Notes: generated from the sequence alone by a model not told the origin. A stretch of 64,000 nucleotides of DNA from Streptomyces sp. NBC_01471 (GCF_041438865.1 NZ_CP109450.1:5272501-5336500), one strand, 5' to 3'. Counted from the first letter of the stretch, positions 1 through 8,743 are shown. Numbers and translations: made by a program.

Positions 1-1254
1 CTGCGCGTCGGTGACGGTCAGGTCGATGTGCTCGGCCCTGGCCTCCTGCTGGGCGCCCGCCTTCATCTGTACGAAGAAGGGGTTGTTCATGGTGGAGAGG
101 GAGAGACCGACCTTGGTACGGGTGGTCGACGAAGAGCCGGAGTTGAAGTAGGAGACGGCGCCCACGACGGCTGCCACCACGACGACGGCGATGCCCGCCT
201 TGGCCGCCTGCCGTCCCTTGCCGCCGGGCCCGCCGGATCCGGCCGCACCGGCGGATCCGCCCGCCCCCGCACCGGACCCGGCGCGGCGGCGCAGCGTGTC
301 CAGCAGGACGGCGAGTGCGATGACCACGCCGATCACGACCTGCTGCCAGAACGCGGACACCGAGAGGAGGTTGAGGCCGTTGCGGAGCACCGCGAGGATC
401 AGCGCGCCGATGAGGGTGCCGGACGCCTTGCCGACACCGCCCGCCAGGCTGGCCCCGCCGATGACGACGGCGGCGATGGCGTCCAGTTCGTACCCGTCGG
501 CGGCCTGCGGCTGCGCGGAGGAGAGCCGCGAGGCGAGGACGATGCCCGCGGCGGCGGCGAAGAGGCCGGAGAGCGCGTAGATGGCGAGCTTCTGCCGCTT
601 GACCCGGAGCCCGGAGAGCCGGGCGGCCTCCTCGTTGCCGCCGATGGCGTACATGGAGCGGCCGATGTACGTACGGGCCAGGATCAGCGCCGTGATCAGC
701 CCCATCACGATCATCACGATGACCGGGACCGGCAGCCAGCCGCCGAGCGTGTCGCCGAGCGAGGAGACCGAGCCGGGGAAGGCGATCGGGCTGCCCTGCG
801 AGATGACCAGCGAGAGACCGCGGCCGATGGAGAGCATGGCCAGCGTCGCGATGAACGGCGGGAGTTTGCCGTACGAGATCAGCACGCCGTTGACGAGGCC
901 GCAGGCGATGCCGGTGGCGACGGCGAGGATCACCGCGATCCAGACCGGTATCCCCTCCGAGGTCGCCGTCCAGGCCAGCACGGTCGCGGAGAGCGCGGCG
1001 ACCGAACCGACCGAGAGGTCGATGCCCGCCGAGACGATGACGAAGGTGACACCGAAGGCGAGGATCGCGGTCACGGCGGCCTGTACACCGACGTTGAGGA
1101 GGTTCTGAGTGGTCAGGAAGTCGCCGGAGAGCAGCGACATCGCCACCACCAGGACGACCAGGGCGCTGAGCGCGCCGTTGTCGAGCAGGACGCGGCGGAC
1201 GACCGCAGAGGCGCCACTCGCGCCCGTATCGCTCTTGAGCGTGTCAGTGGTCAC
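1..1254 (-). CDS. Sugar ABC transporter permease fused to substrate-binding domain (partial)
   Basis: Runs off the left edge, so only the first 418 codons are seen. Residues roughly 20-310 are an RbsC-like permease with many hydrophobic segments and the family signature around GIDLSVGS. After a Gly/Ala/Ser-rich linker (near residues 320-345) another membrane segment (KAGIAVVVVAAVVGAVSYF) leads directly into VGLSLSTMNNPFFVQMKAG, which is the beginning of an RbsB-type periplasmic sugar-binding domain. The frame is open throughout, so permease and binding protein are one polypeptide. This bifunctional layout has been annotated in other Streptomyces. The GTG start at 1254 overlaps the ATPase stop by 11 bases, implying translational coupling. 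Inferred role: uptake of an unidentified sugar or polyol. The rest of the binding domain lies outside the window. Confidence 0.85.
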   Translation of the reverse strand, partial: MTTDTLKSDTGASGASAVVRRVLLDNGALSALVVLVVAMSLLSGDFLTTQNLLNVGVQAAVTAILAFGVTFVIVSAGIDLSVGSVAALSATVLAWTATSEGIPVWIAVILAVATGIACGLVNGVLISYGKLPPFIATLAMLSIGRGLSLVISQGSPIAFPGSVSSLGDTLGGWLPVPVIVMIVMGLITALILARTYIGRSMYAIGGNEEAARLSGLRVKRQKLAIYALSGLFAAAAGIVLASRLSSAQPQAADGYELDAIAAVVIGGASLAGGVGKASGTLIGALILAVLRNGLNLLSVSAFWQQVVIGVVIALAVLLDTLRRRAGSGAGAGGSAGAAGSGGPGGKGRQAAKAGIAVVVVAAVVGAVSYFNSGSSSTTRTKVGLSLSTMNNPFFVQMKAGAQQEARAEHIDLTVTDAQ

Positions 1255-2800
1255 GGGAACCCTCTGCTTCCTTCACTTCGTTGTGGGGGGTTGCCGCGCT
1301 GACGGCGAGTGCCATCACCGCGTCCTGGGTCGCCTCGTGCGCGGGGAGTTCACCGGCGATCCGGCCCTGCGCCATCACCAGCACCCGGTCGCTCATGCCG
1401 AGCACCTCGGGCAGGTCGCTGGAGATCATCAGGACCGCGTGGCCGGACGCCGTCAGCTCGTTGATGAGCTGGTAGATCTCGACCTTGGCGCCGACGTCGA
1501 TACCGCGCGTCGGCTCGTCCAGGATGAGGATCTTCGTGTCGGCGAGCAGCCACTTGCCGATGACGACCTTCTGCTGGTTGCCGCCGGACAGGGTGCGCAC
1601 ATGCTGGCCGAGCCCGGCCATCCGTACGCCGAGCTGCCCGGCGACCCGGGCCGCTGCGGCCTGCTGGCCCTTGATGTCGACCAGGCCCGCGCGGGTGGCG
1701 GAGCGCAGCGTGACCAGGCCGAGGTTCTCCTCGACCGAGGCGTCGAGCAGCAGGCCCTGGCCCTTGCGGTCCTCGGGGACCAGGCCGATCCCGGCGCCCA
1801 TCGCCGCGTTCACGTCGTGCCGGGGCAGCCGTCTGCCGACGACGTCGACGGTGCCCGTGTCGTACGGGTCGGCCCCGAAGACCGCGCGGGCGACCTCGGT
1901 CCGGCCGGCCCCGACGAGCCCGGCGATGCCGACCACCTCACCGGCCCGCACCTCGAAGCTGATGTCGTGGAAGACGCCGTCCCGGCCCAGACCGCGTACG
2001 GAGAGCAGCGGCGCGCCCTCGGCCCCGGGGCCGTCCGCGGCGGCCGTACGCTCCCGGGGGTACTGCTGCTCGATGCTGCGGCCCACCATCAGCCGGACCA
2101 GTTCGTCCTCGGGGGTGCCGGCGGGCACCTGGTCGATGCTGCGGCCGTCACGGATCACCGTGACCCGGTCGCCGAGCGCGGCGATCTCTTCTAGGTGGTG
2201 CGTGATGAAGACGATGCCGACACCGTCCTCGCGCAGCGCGCGGACCAGGCCGAACAGCTTCTCCACCTCGCCGGAGGTGAGCACGGCGGTGGGCTCGTCC
2301 ATGATCAGGACGCGTGCTTCCAGGCTCAGCGCCTTGGCGATCTCCACCATCTGGAGCCGGGCGATGCCCAGTTCACGGACCTTGGTCCGGGGCGCGACGT
2401 CGAGGCCGACCCGGGCCAGCAGCCCGGCGGCGTCCTGCTCCATCCTGGCCCGGTCGATCATCCCGAAGCGGCGCGGCTGGCGCCCGAGGAAGATGTTCTC
2501 GGCGACCGTCAGATCGGGCACCAGGTTGAACTCCTGGTAGATCGTGGCGATTCCGAGGCGCTCGGCGTCCTGTGCGCTGTGGATGCGGACCTCGCGGCCC
2601 TCGGCGAAGATCTTGCCGCTGTCGGGGCGGTAGGCACCCGAGAGCATCTTGATGAGAGTGCTCTTGCCCGCGCCGTTCTCGCCGAGCAGGACATGGACCT
2701 CGCCGCGGCGCAGGTCGAAGTCGACGCTGTCGAGCGCGACCACTCCGGGGAAGGTCTTGCGTATGCCTTCGATACGCAGCAACTCGTCGGGGACGTTCAC
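1244..2800 (-). CDS. RbsA-like sugar ABC transporter ATP-binding protein
   Basis: A 518-residue protein with two ABC cassettes, the normal build of RbsA/MglA/XylG proteins that energise CUT2 sugar importers from the cytoplasmic face. The first cassette carries LLGENGAGKSTLIKML (Walker A) and the LIMDEPTAVLT Walker B; the second has a typically degenerate Walker A (GIAGLVGAGRTEVARAVFG) but an intact LSGGNQQKVVIGKWL signature and LILDEPTRGIDVG. GTG at 2800 is chosen because AGGAG lies just upstream and because its GTGA overlaps the stop of the LacI gene. It is translated between the regulator and the permease-binding fusion, so the three genes form one operon. The substrate cannot be told from this sequence. 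Confidence 0.92.
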   Translation of the reverse strand: MNVPDELLRIEGIRKTFPGVVALDSVDFDLRRGEVHVLLGENGAGKSTLIKMLSGAYRPDSGKIFAEGREVRIHSAQDAERLGIATIYQEFNLVPDLTVAENIFLGRQPRRFGMIDRARMEQDAAGLLARVGLDVAPRTKVRELGIARLQMVEIAKALSLEARVLIMDEPTAVLTSGEVEKLFGLVRALREDGVGIVFITHHLEEIAALGDRVTVIRDGRSIDQVPAGTPEDELVRLMVGRSIEQQYPRERTAAADGPGAEGAPLLSVRGLGRDGVFHDISFEVRAGEVVGIAGLVGAGRTEVARAVFGADPYDTGTVDVVGRRLPRHDVNAAMGAGIGLVPEDRKGQGLLLDASVEENLGLVTLRSATRAGLVDIKGQQAAAARVAGQLGVRMAGLGQHVRTLSGGNQQKVVIGKWLLADTKILILDEPTRGIDVGAKVEIYQLINELTASGHAVLMISSDLPEVLGMSDRVLVMAQGRIAGELPAHEATQDAVMALAVSAATPHNEVKEAEGSRDH

Positions 2801-3888
2801 CGGTCGCTCCTGTTCGGCGTGGGGGCGGGGGACGTGGGGGGCTGCGTACGGGGGGAGCCGGGCGCGGGGGGTGTACCGGCGGCGCCCGTGGCCACGGGCG
2901 GCTCGCCGCACGAGCGGCGTACCACCAGCTGCGCGGGGAGGATCGCGGAGTGCGGCTCCCGCCCCTCCAGCCGGTCGATCAGCGCGCGCACCGCGGCCCG
3001 GCCGAGTTCGCCGGTCGGCTGGGCGATGGCGGTGATCGGCGGGTCGGTGTGGACGAACCACGGGATGTCGTCGAAGGCGGCCAGCGCGATGTCCTGCGGG
3101 ATGCGCAGGCCATGGGAGCGGATCGCGTCCATCGCGCCGAGCGCCATCAGATTGTCGGCGGCGAAGATCACGTCGGGGGGCTCGGCCAGCGCCAGCAGCC
3201 GGGCCGCCTCCCGGCGCCCGCTGGCGGCCTGGAAGTCGCCGTGCCCGATCCGGGCGTCCGGGAGCGGCAGGCCGTGTTCGCGCAGCGCCTCGCGGAAGGC
3301 GTCCACCCGCTCGCTGCCGGTGGTGGTCGTGGCCGGGCCCGCGATGATGGACAGTCGGCGGTGGCCCAGGGCGTACAGGTGGGCGACCAGGTCGCGGACG
3401 GCGCCGCGCCCGTCGGAGCGTACGACGGGGACGTCCACGCCCGGGATCCAGCGGTCCACGAAGACCATCGGCACACCGGCCCGGACCGCGTCGAGCATGA
3501 GCGGCGAACCGCCGTCGGTGGGGCTGACCAGCAGGCCGTCGATCCGGCGGTCGGTGAGGGTGCGGATGTGGTGGTCCTGGAGGGCGGGCTGCTCGTCGGC
3601 GTTGCCGATGATCACGCTGTAGCCGTGCGCCCGCGCCTCGTCCTCGACGGAGCGGGCCAGCTCGGTGAAGTACGGGTTCAGCACATCGCTGATGACCAGG
3701 CCGAGGGTGCGGGTCTGCTGGGTGCGCAGGGACCTGGCGACGGCGTTCGGCCGGTAACCGAGGGCCTCCACGGCGGCCATCACCCGGGTGCGGGTGTCGG
3801 GCCTGACCGACGGATGGCCGTTGAGTACCCGGGACACCGTGGCGACGGAGACCTCCGCGCCGGCTGCGACGTCCTTGATGCTCGCCAT
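2797..3888 (-). CDS. LacI-family transcriptional regulator of the sugar ABC operon
   Basis: 363 residues. The N-terminus MASIKDVAAGAEVSVATVSR is a classic LacI-family helix-turn-helix, followed by the hinge helix (RPNAVARSLRTQQ) and a periplasmic-binding-protein-like effector domain starting at TRTLGLVISDVLNPYF. The C-terminal 30 residues are Pro/Ala-rich and probably disordered. The start has a very strong ribosome-binding site (AAGGAGGT). First gene of the operon, and two copies of a LacI-type operator lie 28-70 bases upstream, so autoregulation and sugar induction are the likely scheme. The gene stop overlaps the ATPase GTG by four bases. Confidence 0.93.
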   Translation of the reverse strand: MASIKDVAAGAEVSVATVSRVLNGHPSVRPDTRTRVMAAVEALGYRPNAVARSLRTQQTRTLGLVISDVLNPYFTELARSVEDEARAHGYSVIIGNADEQPALQDHHIRTLTDRRIDGLLVSPTDGGSPLMLDAVRAGVPMVFVDRWIPGVDVPVVRSDGRGAVRDLVAHLYALGHRRLSIIAGPATTTTGSERVDAFREALREHGLPLPDARIGHGDFQAASGRREAARLLALAEPPDVIFAADNLMALGAMDAIRSHGLRIPQDIALAAFDDIPWFVHTDPPITAIAQPTGELGRAAVRALIDRLEGREPHSAILPAQLVVRRSCGEPPVATGAAGTPPAPGSPRTQPPTSPAPTPNRSDR

Positions 3889-3915
3889 CGCTGGACCACC
3901 TCCTTGTGGGCCGCA

Positions 3916-3955
3916 TGGAATCGATTACACGGGAGATTGGAATCGATTACACGGG
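3916..3955. promoter_or_regulatory. Tandem LacI-type operators upstream of the sugar operon
   Basis: The 17-base element TGGAATCGATTACACGG occurs at 3916-3932 and again at 3938-3954, a 22-base period (about two helical turns). Its core AATCGATT is palindromic with the central CG dyad typical of LacI-family operators. It lies immediately upstream of the LacI gene on the minus strand. Binding by the adjacent regulator is inferred. Confidence 0.75.
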
Positions 3956-4075
3956 GAGCGGTCAAGGGGAGCCCGGCACTCCGTAACGCGATCGTGACCG
4001 CGCGGCCCGGGTGGCCGGACGGTCGCACCCGCCTCCGCGCACCGGGCTGTCCGACCCCGGCGGTAACGTCGGACC

Positions 4076-6346
4076 ATGTCCAACATGGCAGTGCTGGAAG
4101 GGGTCCTGGAGCGGATCACCTACGCCAACGAGGAGAACGGCTACACGGTCGCCCGCGTCGACACCGGCCGCGGTTCCGACCTGCTGACCGTCGTCGGCTC
4201 GCTGCTCGGCGCCCAGCCCGGCGAGTCGCTGCGCATGGAGGGCCACTGGGGTTCCCACTCCCAGTACGGCAAGCAGTTCACCGTGGAGAACTACACGACG
4301 GTCCTGCCCGCCACCATCCAGGGCATCCGGCGCTATCTCGGTTCCGGGCTGATCAAGGGCATCGGCCCGGTGATGGCCGACCGGATCACCACGCACTTCG
4401 GCCTGGACACCCTCGACATCATCGAGCAGGAGCCCAAGCGCCTCATCGAGGTGCCGGGGCTCGGCCCCAAGCGGACGAAGATGATCGCCGCCGCCTGGGA
4501 GGAGCAGAAGGCGATCAAGGAAGTGATGATCTTCCTCCAGGGGGTCGGGGTCTCCACCTCCATCGCCGTCCGGATCTACAAGAAGTACGGCGACGCCTCG
4601 ATCTCCGTCGTGCGGAACGAGCCGTACCGGCTGGCCGCAGACGTCTGGGGCATCGGCTTCCTGACCGCCGACCGCATCGCCCAGGCGGTCGGCATCCCGC
4701 ACGACTCGCCGGAGCGGGTCAAGGCCGGACTCCAGTACGCGCTCTCCCAGTCCACCGACCAGGGGCACTGCTTCCTCCCGGAGGAGCAGCTGATCTCCGA
4801 CGCGGTGAAGCTGCTCCAGGTCGACACCGGGCTGGTCATCGACTGCCTGGCCGAGCTGGCCGCGGAGGAGGGGGTCGTGCGGGAGCGGGTGCCCGGACCC
4901 GAAGGCGGCGAGGAGCAGGTCACCGCGGTCTATCTGGTGCCCTTCCACCGGGCCGAGATCTCGCTCGCGTCCCAGGTGGTCAGACTCCTGCGCACCGAGC
5001 AGGACCGGATGCCCGCCTTCCGTGACGTCGACTGGGACAAGGCGCTGCTCTGGCTGGCCGGGCGCACCGGCGCCGAGCTGGCGCCCGAGCAGCAGGCGGC
5101 GGTCCGCCTCGCGCTCACCGAGAAGGTCGCGGTGCTGACCGGCGGCCCCGGCTGCGGCAAGTCCTTCACGGTCCGCTCCGTGGTCGAGCTGGCCCGCGCC
5201 AAGCAGGCCAAGGTGCTGCTCGCGGCGCCCACCGGCCGCGCCGCCAAGCGGCTCGCCGAGCTGACGGGGGCCGAGGCGTCCACCGTGCACCGCCTCCTGG
5301 AGCTGAAGCCGGGCGGCGACGCCGCGTACGACAGGGACCGCCCGCTCGACGCGGACCTGGTCGTCGTGGACGAGGCGTCGATGCTCGATCTGCTCCTCGC
5401 CAACAAGCTGGTCAAGGCCGTCGCCCCGGGCGCGCATCTGCTGCTCGTCGGTGATGTGGACCAGCTGCCGTCCGTCGGCGCGGGCGAGGTGCTGCGCGAT
5501 CTGCTGTCGGCGACCAGCCCGGCGCCGAACGTCCGGCTGACCCGGATCTTCCGCCAGGCCCAGCAGTCCGGGGTGGTCACCAACGCCCACCGGATCAACT
5601 CCGGGGTGCACCCGGTCACCCAGGGCCTGCCGGACTTCTTCCTCTTCGTGGAGGACGAGACCGAGGAGGCGGGGCGGCTCACGGTCGATGTGGCGGCCCG
5701 CCGTATCCCGCAGAAGTTCGGGCTGAACCCGCGCCGTGACATCCAGGTCCTGGCCCCCATGCACCGCGGCCCGGCCGGCGCGGGCACGCTCAACGGCCTG
5801 CTCCAGCAGGCGATCACCCCGGCCAGACCGGGGCTGCCCGAGAAGCGGTTCGGCGGCCGGGTCTTCCGGGTCGGCGACAAAGTCACCCAGATCCGCAACA
5901 ACTATGACAAAGGTGCCAATGGGGTCTTCAACGGCACGGTGGGCGTGGTCACTTCGCTCAACCCGGAGGACCAGAAGCTGACGGTGCTCACCGACGAGGA
6001 CGAGGAGGTGGAGTACGAGTTCGACGAGCTGGACGAGCTGGCGCACGCGTACGCGGTGACCATCCACCGCTCGCAGGGCAGTGAGTACCCCGCCGTGGTC
6101 ATCCCGGTCACCACGGGTGCCTGGATGATGCTCCAGCGCAACCTGCTCTACACGGCCGTCACCCGGGCGAAGAAGCTCGTCGTCCTGGTCGGCTCCCGGA
6201 AGGCGATCGGCCAGGCGGTGCGCACGGTCTCCGCGGGCAGGCGGTTTACCGCGCTGGGCCACAGACTGGCGGGAGGCGGTGCGGACGGAAGACCATGGGA
6301 ATCGTCACCCCGGGGTTCCGGGACCGGGGTGAAGAGGGCAGGATAA
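4076..6346 (+). CDS. recD2: RecD2-type ATP-dependent DNA helicase
   Basis: 756 residues, the usual length of actinobacterial RecD2-like SF1B helicases that act without RecBC. An N-terminal OB-like region is followed by helix-hairpin-helix segments (EVPGLGPKRTKMI near residue 125), then the helicase core: Walker A GGPGCGKS at 356-363, Walker B LVVVDEASMLD near 430, GDVDQLPSVGAG near 460, and the late motif AYAVTIHRSQGSEYPAVVIP near 660. Predicted 5'-3' DNA unwinding linked to repair or replication restart. Two start codons (4076 and 4085) are possible; neither has a convincing ribosome-binding site. Stands alone between the divergent sugar operon and citrate synthase. Confidence 0.9.
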   Translation: MSNMAVLEGVLERITYANEENGYTVARVDTGRGSDLLTVVGSLLGAQPGESLRMEGHWGSHSQYGKQFTVENYTTVLPATIQGIRRYLGSGLIKGIGPVMADRITTHFGLDTLDIIEQEPKRLIEVPGLGPKRTKMIAAAWEEQKAIKEVMIFLQGVGVSTSIAVRIYKKYGDASISVVRNEPYRLAADVWGIGFLTADRIAQAVGIPHDSPERVKAGLQYALSQSTDQGHCFLPEEQLISDAVKLLQVDTGLVIDCLAELAAEEGVVRERVPGPEGGEEQVTAVYLVPFHRAEISLASQVVRLLRTEQDRMPAFRDVDWDKALLWLAGRTGAELAPEQQAAVRLALTEKVAVLTGGPGCGKSFTVRSVVELARAKQAKVLLAAPTGRAAKRLAELTGAEASTVHRLLELKPGGDAAYDRDRPLDADLVVVDEASMLDLLLANKLVKAVAPGAHLLLVGDVDQLPSVGAGEVLRDLLSATSPAPNVRLTRIFRQAQQSGVVTNAHRINSGVHPVTQGLPDFFLFVEDETEEAGRLTVDVAARRIPQKFGLNPRRDIQVLAPMHRGPAGAGTLNGLLQQAITPARPGLPEKRFGGRVFRVGDKVTQIRNNYDKGANGVFNGTVGVVTSLNPEDQKLTVLTDEDEEVEYEFDELDELAHAYAVTIHRSQGSEYPAVVIPVTTGAWMMLQRNLLYTAVTRAKKLVVLVGSRKAIGQAVRTVSAGRRFTALGHRLAGGGADGRPWESSPRGSGTGVKRAG

Positions 6347-6479
6347 GCAGGTTGGCGGCACTCAGTGCCGCCAAATAGCCCAACGGGCGACCCCGAGTGC
6401 ACTCTGCTGAGCCAAGTGGGGGATGGTAGAGACAGTCAGGGCACCTCGAAGAAGAGGCACTACGTCGGTGAGGGATGAC

Positions 6480-7778
6480 GTGAGCGAGAACGCTAACAAG
6501 GCTGTAGTACTGCGGTACGGCGATGACGAGCACACCTACCCGGTGATCGACAGCACCGTCGGCGACCAGGGCTTCGACATCGGGAAGCTCCGAGCCCAGA
6601 CCGGGCTGGTCACACTGGACAGCGGATACGGCAACACCGCCGCCTATAAATCCGCGATCACTTACCTCGACGGCGAGCAGGGCATCCTGCGCTATCGCGG
6701 GTATCCGATCGAGCAGCTGGCCGAGCAGTCGACCTTCCTCGAGACGGCCTACCTGCTGATCAACGGCGAGCTCCCCCAGGTCGACGAGCTGTCGACCTTC
6801 AAGAACGAGATCACCCAGCACACGCTGCTGCACGAGGACGTCAAGCGCTTCTTCGACGGCTTCCCGCGTGACGCGCACCCGATGGCGATGCTGTCCTCGG
6901 TGGTGAGCGCGCTGTCCACGTTCTACCAGGACAGCCACAACCCCTTCGACGAGCAGCAGCGGCACCTTTCGACGATCCGCCTGCTCGCCAAGCTTCCGAC
7001 CATCGCGGCGTACGCGTACAAGAAGTCGATCGGCCACCCGTTCGTCTACCCGCGCAACGACCTCGGGTACGTGGAGAACTTCCTGCGGATGACCTTCTCG
7101 GTCCCCTCGCAGGAGTACGTGCCGGACCCGGTCGTCGTCTCCGCACTGGACAAGCTGTTCATCCTGCACGCGGACCACGAGCAGAACTGTTCGACCTCCA
7201 CCGTGCGTCTGGTCGGCTCCTCGCAGGCGAACATGTTCGCCTCGATCTCCGCCGGCATCAGCGCGCTGTGGGGCCCGCTGCACGGCGGCGCCAACCAGTC
7301 GGTGCTGGAGATGCTCGAAGGCATCAAGCAGTCCGGCGGCGACGTCGACACCTTCATCCGCAAGGTGAAGAACAAGGAAGACGGCGTGAAGCTCATGGGC
7401 TTCGGGCACCGCGTCTACAAGAACTTCGACCCCCGGGCGAAGATCATCAAGGCGGCGGCGCACGACGTCCTCTCGGCCCTCGGCAAGGATGACGAGCTGC
7501 TCGACATCGCGCTGAAGCTGGAGGAGCACGCGCTGGCCGACGAGTACTTCGTCGAGCGGAAGCTCTACCCGAACGTGGACTTCTACACGGGTCTGATCTA
7601 CCGCGCCATGGGCTTCCCGACCGAGATGTTCACCGTGCTGTTCGCGATCGGCCGACTGCCCGGCTGGATCGCCCAGTGGCACGAGATGATCAAGGAGCCC
7701 GGCAGCCGCATCGGCCGTCCGCGCCAGATCTACACCGGTGAGGTCCTCCGTGACTTCACACCGGTCGAAGGCCGCTGA
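6480..7778 (+). CDS. citA: Citrate synthase
   Basis: 432 residues from GTG at 6480, preceded by AGGGA; an upstream in-frame ATG at 6423 would add 19 residues (PRRRGTTSVRDD) unlike the family N-terminus. Condenses oxaloacetate and acetyl-CoA, the entry step of the TCA cycle. The family catalytic residues fall at His268 (LHGGANQSVLEML), His310 (FGHRVYKNFDPRAK) and Asp367 (YPNVDFYTG), with the oxaloacetate-binding stretch HADHEQNCSTSTVRLVGSS at 230-248. It is of the hexameric bacterial type, with an N-terminal DYGYGNT-like strand region. Monocistronic: a strong hairpin follows 42 bases after the stop. Confidence 0.95.
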   Translation: MSENANKAVVLRYGDDEHTYPVIDSTVGDQGFDIGKLRAQTGLVTLDSGYGNTAAYKSAITYLDGEQGILRYRGYPIEQLAEQSTFLETAYLLINGELPQVDELSTFKNEITQHTLLHEDVKRFFDGFPRDAHPMAMLSSVVSALSTFYQDSHNPFDEQQRHLSTIRLLAKLPTIAAYAYKKSIGHPFVYPRNDLGYVENFLRMTFSVPSQEYVPDPVVVSALDKLFILHADHEQNCSTSTVRLVGSSQANMFASISAGISALWGPLHGGANQSVLEMLEGIKQSGGDVDTFIRKVKNKEDGVKLMGFGHRVYKNFDPRAKIIKAAAHDVLSALGKDDELLDIALKLEEHALADEYFVERKLYPNVDFYTGLIYRAMGFPTEMFTVLFAIGRLPGWIAQWHEMIKEPGSRIGRPRQIYTGEVLRDFTPVEGR

Positions 7779-7819
7779 CCCGGTCGTTCCGCACCGCGGT
7801 CGTACCGCACAGCATCGAA

Positions 7820-7867
7820 AAGCGCCCCGCCGCCGATCCCCCCACGGGTCGACGATACGGGGCGCTT
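7820..7867 (+). terminator. Terminator of the citrate synthase gene
   Basis: Perfect 10-base inverted repeat AAGCGCCCCG (7820-7829) and CGGGGCGCTT (7858-7867) with a 28-base loop, right after the citrate synthase gene. Confidence 0.75.
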
Positions 7868-8036
7868 CCCGTTTCCCCGGGCGGATTCCCCCCACGGGAT
7901 CCGGTCCGGGCGTCTGTTGGGCGCGGAGGCCGGCTCCGCGTACTGCTGCTGCCACGGCATGCGATCTGCCGGGGTACGTACTCGACGGGTGGGCCGCTCA
8001 AGCTCCCCGTGGCACGTGCCCCGGCCAACGCTTGCC

Positions 8037-8060
8037 CGGAACATCCCCCAAGATGTTCCG
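8037..8060. repeat. Hairpin in the citA-RiPP intergenic region
   Basis: CGGAACAT (8037-8044) and ATGTTCCG (8053-8060) form a perfect 8-base stem around an 8-base loop CCCCCAAG. A decayed second copy (GGACGTCCCCCAAGACATCC) follows at once, so the unit is tandemly repeated. Its role (terminator, operator or RNA structure) is not decided by the sequence. The remainder of 7868-8568 has no gene I can support firmly. Confidence 0.45.
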
Positions 8061-8165
8061 CCGGACGTCCCCCAAGACATCCTTGGCATCGTTCACTTAG
8101 ACACTCGGGGCGCCGGAATGGTTACCCCCCACATCCTGTGATCTAAGTCTCGTTGTGAACGTCCT

Positions 8166-8234
8166 GTGAAGGTACGCAATTTCGAGCCGTTTGTCACTAC
8201 GAACAGCGAAGAGTTGGCCATGGCAATACCCGAC
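8166..8234 (+). pseudogene. Possible degenerate second RiPP precursor
   Basis: A GTG frame begins MKVRNFEPFVTTNSEELA and continues MAIPD before reading on into a long Arg/Pro-rich stretch that looks non-coding. The EEL...M..IPD ending matches the ending of the precursor at 8660 (EEL...LMVDIPD). The next codon is TGC, one base away from the stop TGA, so this could be a duplicate precursor that lost its stop. There is no clear ribosome-binding site. This may be chance similarity. Confidence 0.2.
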
Positions 8235-8568
8235 TGCACGATGCCGGGCGGCCCGGTCACCAGAAGATCTCCACGTACGGGCGCGGGCCGGGCCCGGTTC
8301 GCGCGTCCGTGTCCCACCCCGTCCGGCACCCCTGGCCCGAGGCGTTTCCCGGTTTCCGGACAACCTGTCCAGGACGGTCCGCGGCCCGCCGGGCGGGAAG
8401 GGCGTGGTTGCCAAGAACGTGGCGGTACTGAACGACTTGGCATGCGCTGGTCCCATCTGCGGTGATGACGCCGGATGCGCCGGGGGCCGGGGCGCCGTTC
8501 TTGGTCACAAGCCGTAATCCGGACGCCGCGACCTAGGCCGGTACCCGTACTTTTCCGTTTTCTCGCCA

Positions 8569-8597
8569 TTGGCAGTGCTGAGCCCTTCCCCAACGAT
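8569..8597 (+). promoter_or_regulatory. Candidate promoter of the RiPP operon
   Basis: TTGGCA (8569-8574) and AACGAT (8592-8597) are 17 bases apart and would start transcription about 55 bases before the precursor gene. The -10 box is a weak match, so this is tentative. Confidence 0.35.
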
Positions 8598-8659
8598 GTG
8601 GTTGCCGGGTGAACGCCTTCCGAGAGCGGTGGGGGCCGGTGAACCGAAGGGAGCGCGCC

Positions 8660-8743
8660 ATGCACGAGGAAATCGAGCAAGTCGAAGAGGTCGACGCGGA
8701 GGAACTTCCCGAGTTCGCCCTGATGGTCGACATCCCGGACTAG
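8660..8743 (+). CDS. RiPP precursor peptide (27 residues)
   Basis: A short gene with a good ribosome-binding site (AAGGGAG, 7 bases before ATG) ending in TAG at 8741-8743. The peptide has an acidic N-terminal part, MHEEIEQVEEVDAEELPE, with nine Glu and one Asp in 18 residues, and a mostly hydrophobic C-terminal part, FALMVDIPD. That division looks like a leader recognised by modifying enzymes and a core that becomes the product. It has no Cys, Ser or Thr, so ordinary azoline or lanthionine chemistry is excluded; YcaO backbone chemistry (amidine or thioamide formation) remains possible. It sits 121 bases before the HExxH gene and in the same orientation as four putative tailoring genes. The cleavage site is inferred, not known. 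Confidence 0.75.
   Translation: MHEEIEQVEEVDAEELPEFALMVDIPD

Noticed and set aside
28..1302. Long plus-strand open frame opposite the permease-binding fusion
   Set aside because: Gly/Asp/Arg-rich composition typical of antisense frames in high G+C DNA; no ribosome-binding site.
1244..3916. One 890-codon open frame on the minus strand covering both the ABC ATPase and the LacI gene
   Set aside because: The first part is Arg/Pro-rich nonsense antisense to good coding periodicity; the LacI protein is in another frame with a strong ribosome-binding site, and the ATPase starts at GTG 2800.
3962..6262. 766-codon open frame antisense to the helicase
   Set aside because: Mirror of the RecD2 codon pattern; no motifs, and it would overlap the whole real gene.
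6423..6479. Upstream ATG start for citrate synthase
   Set aside because: Adds a 19-residue basic segment not expected in the family; GTG 6480 has a suitable ribosome-binding site.
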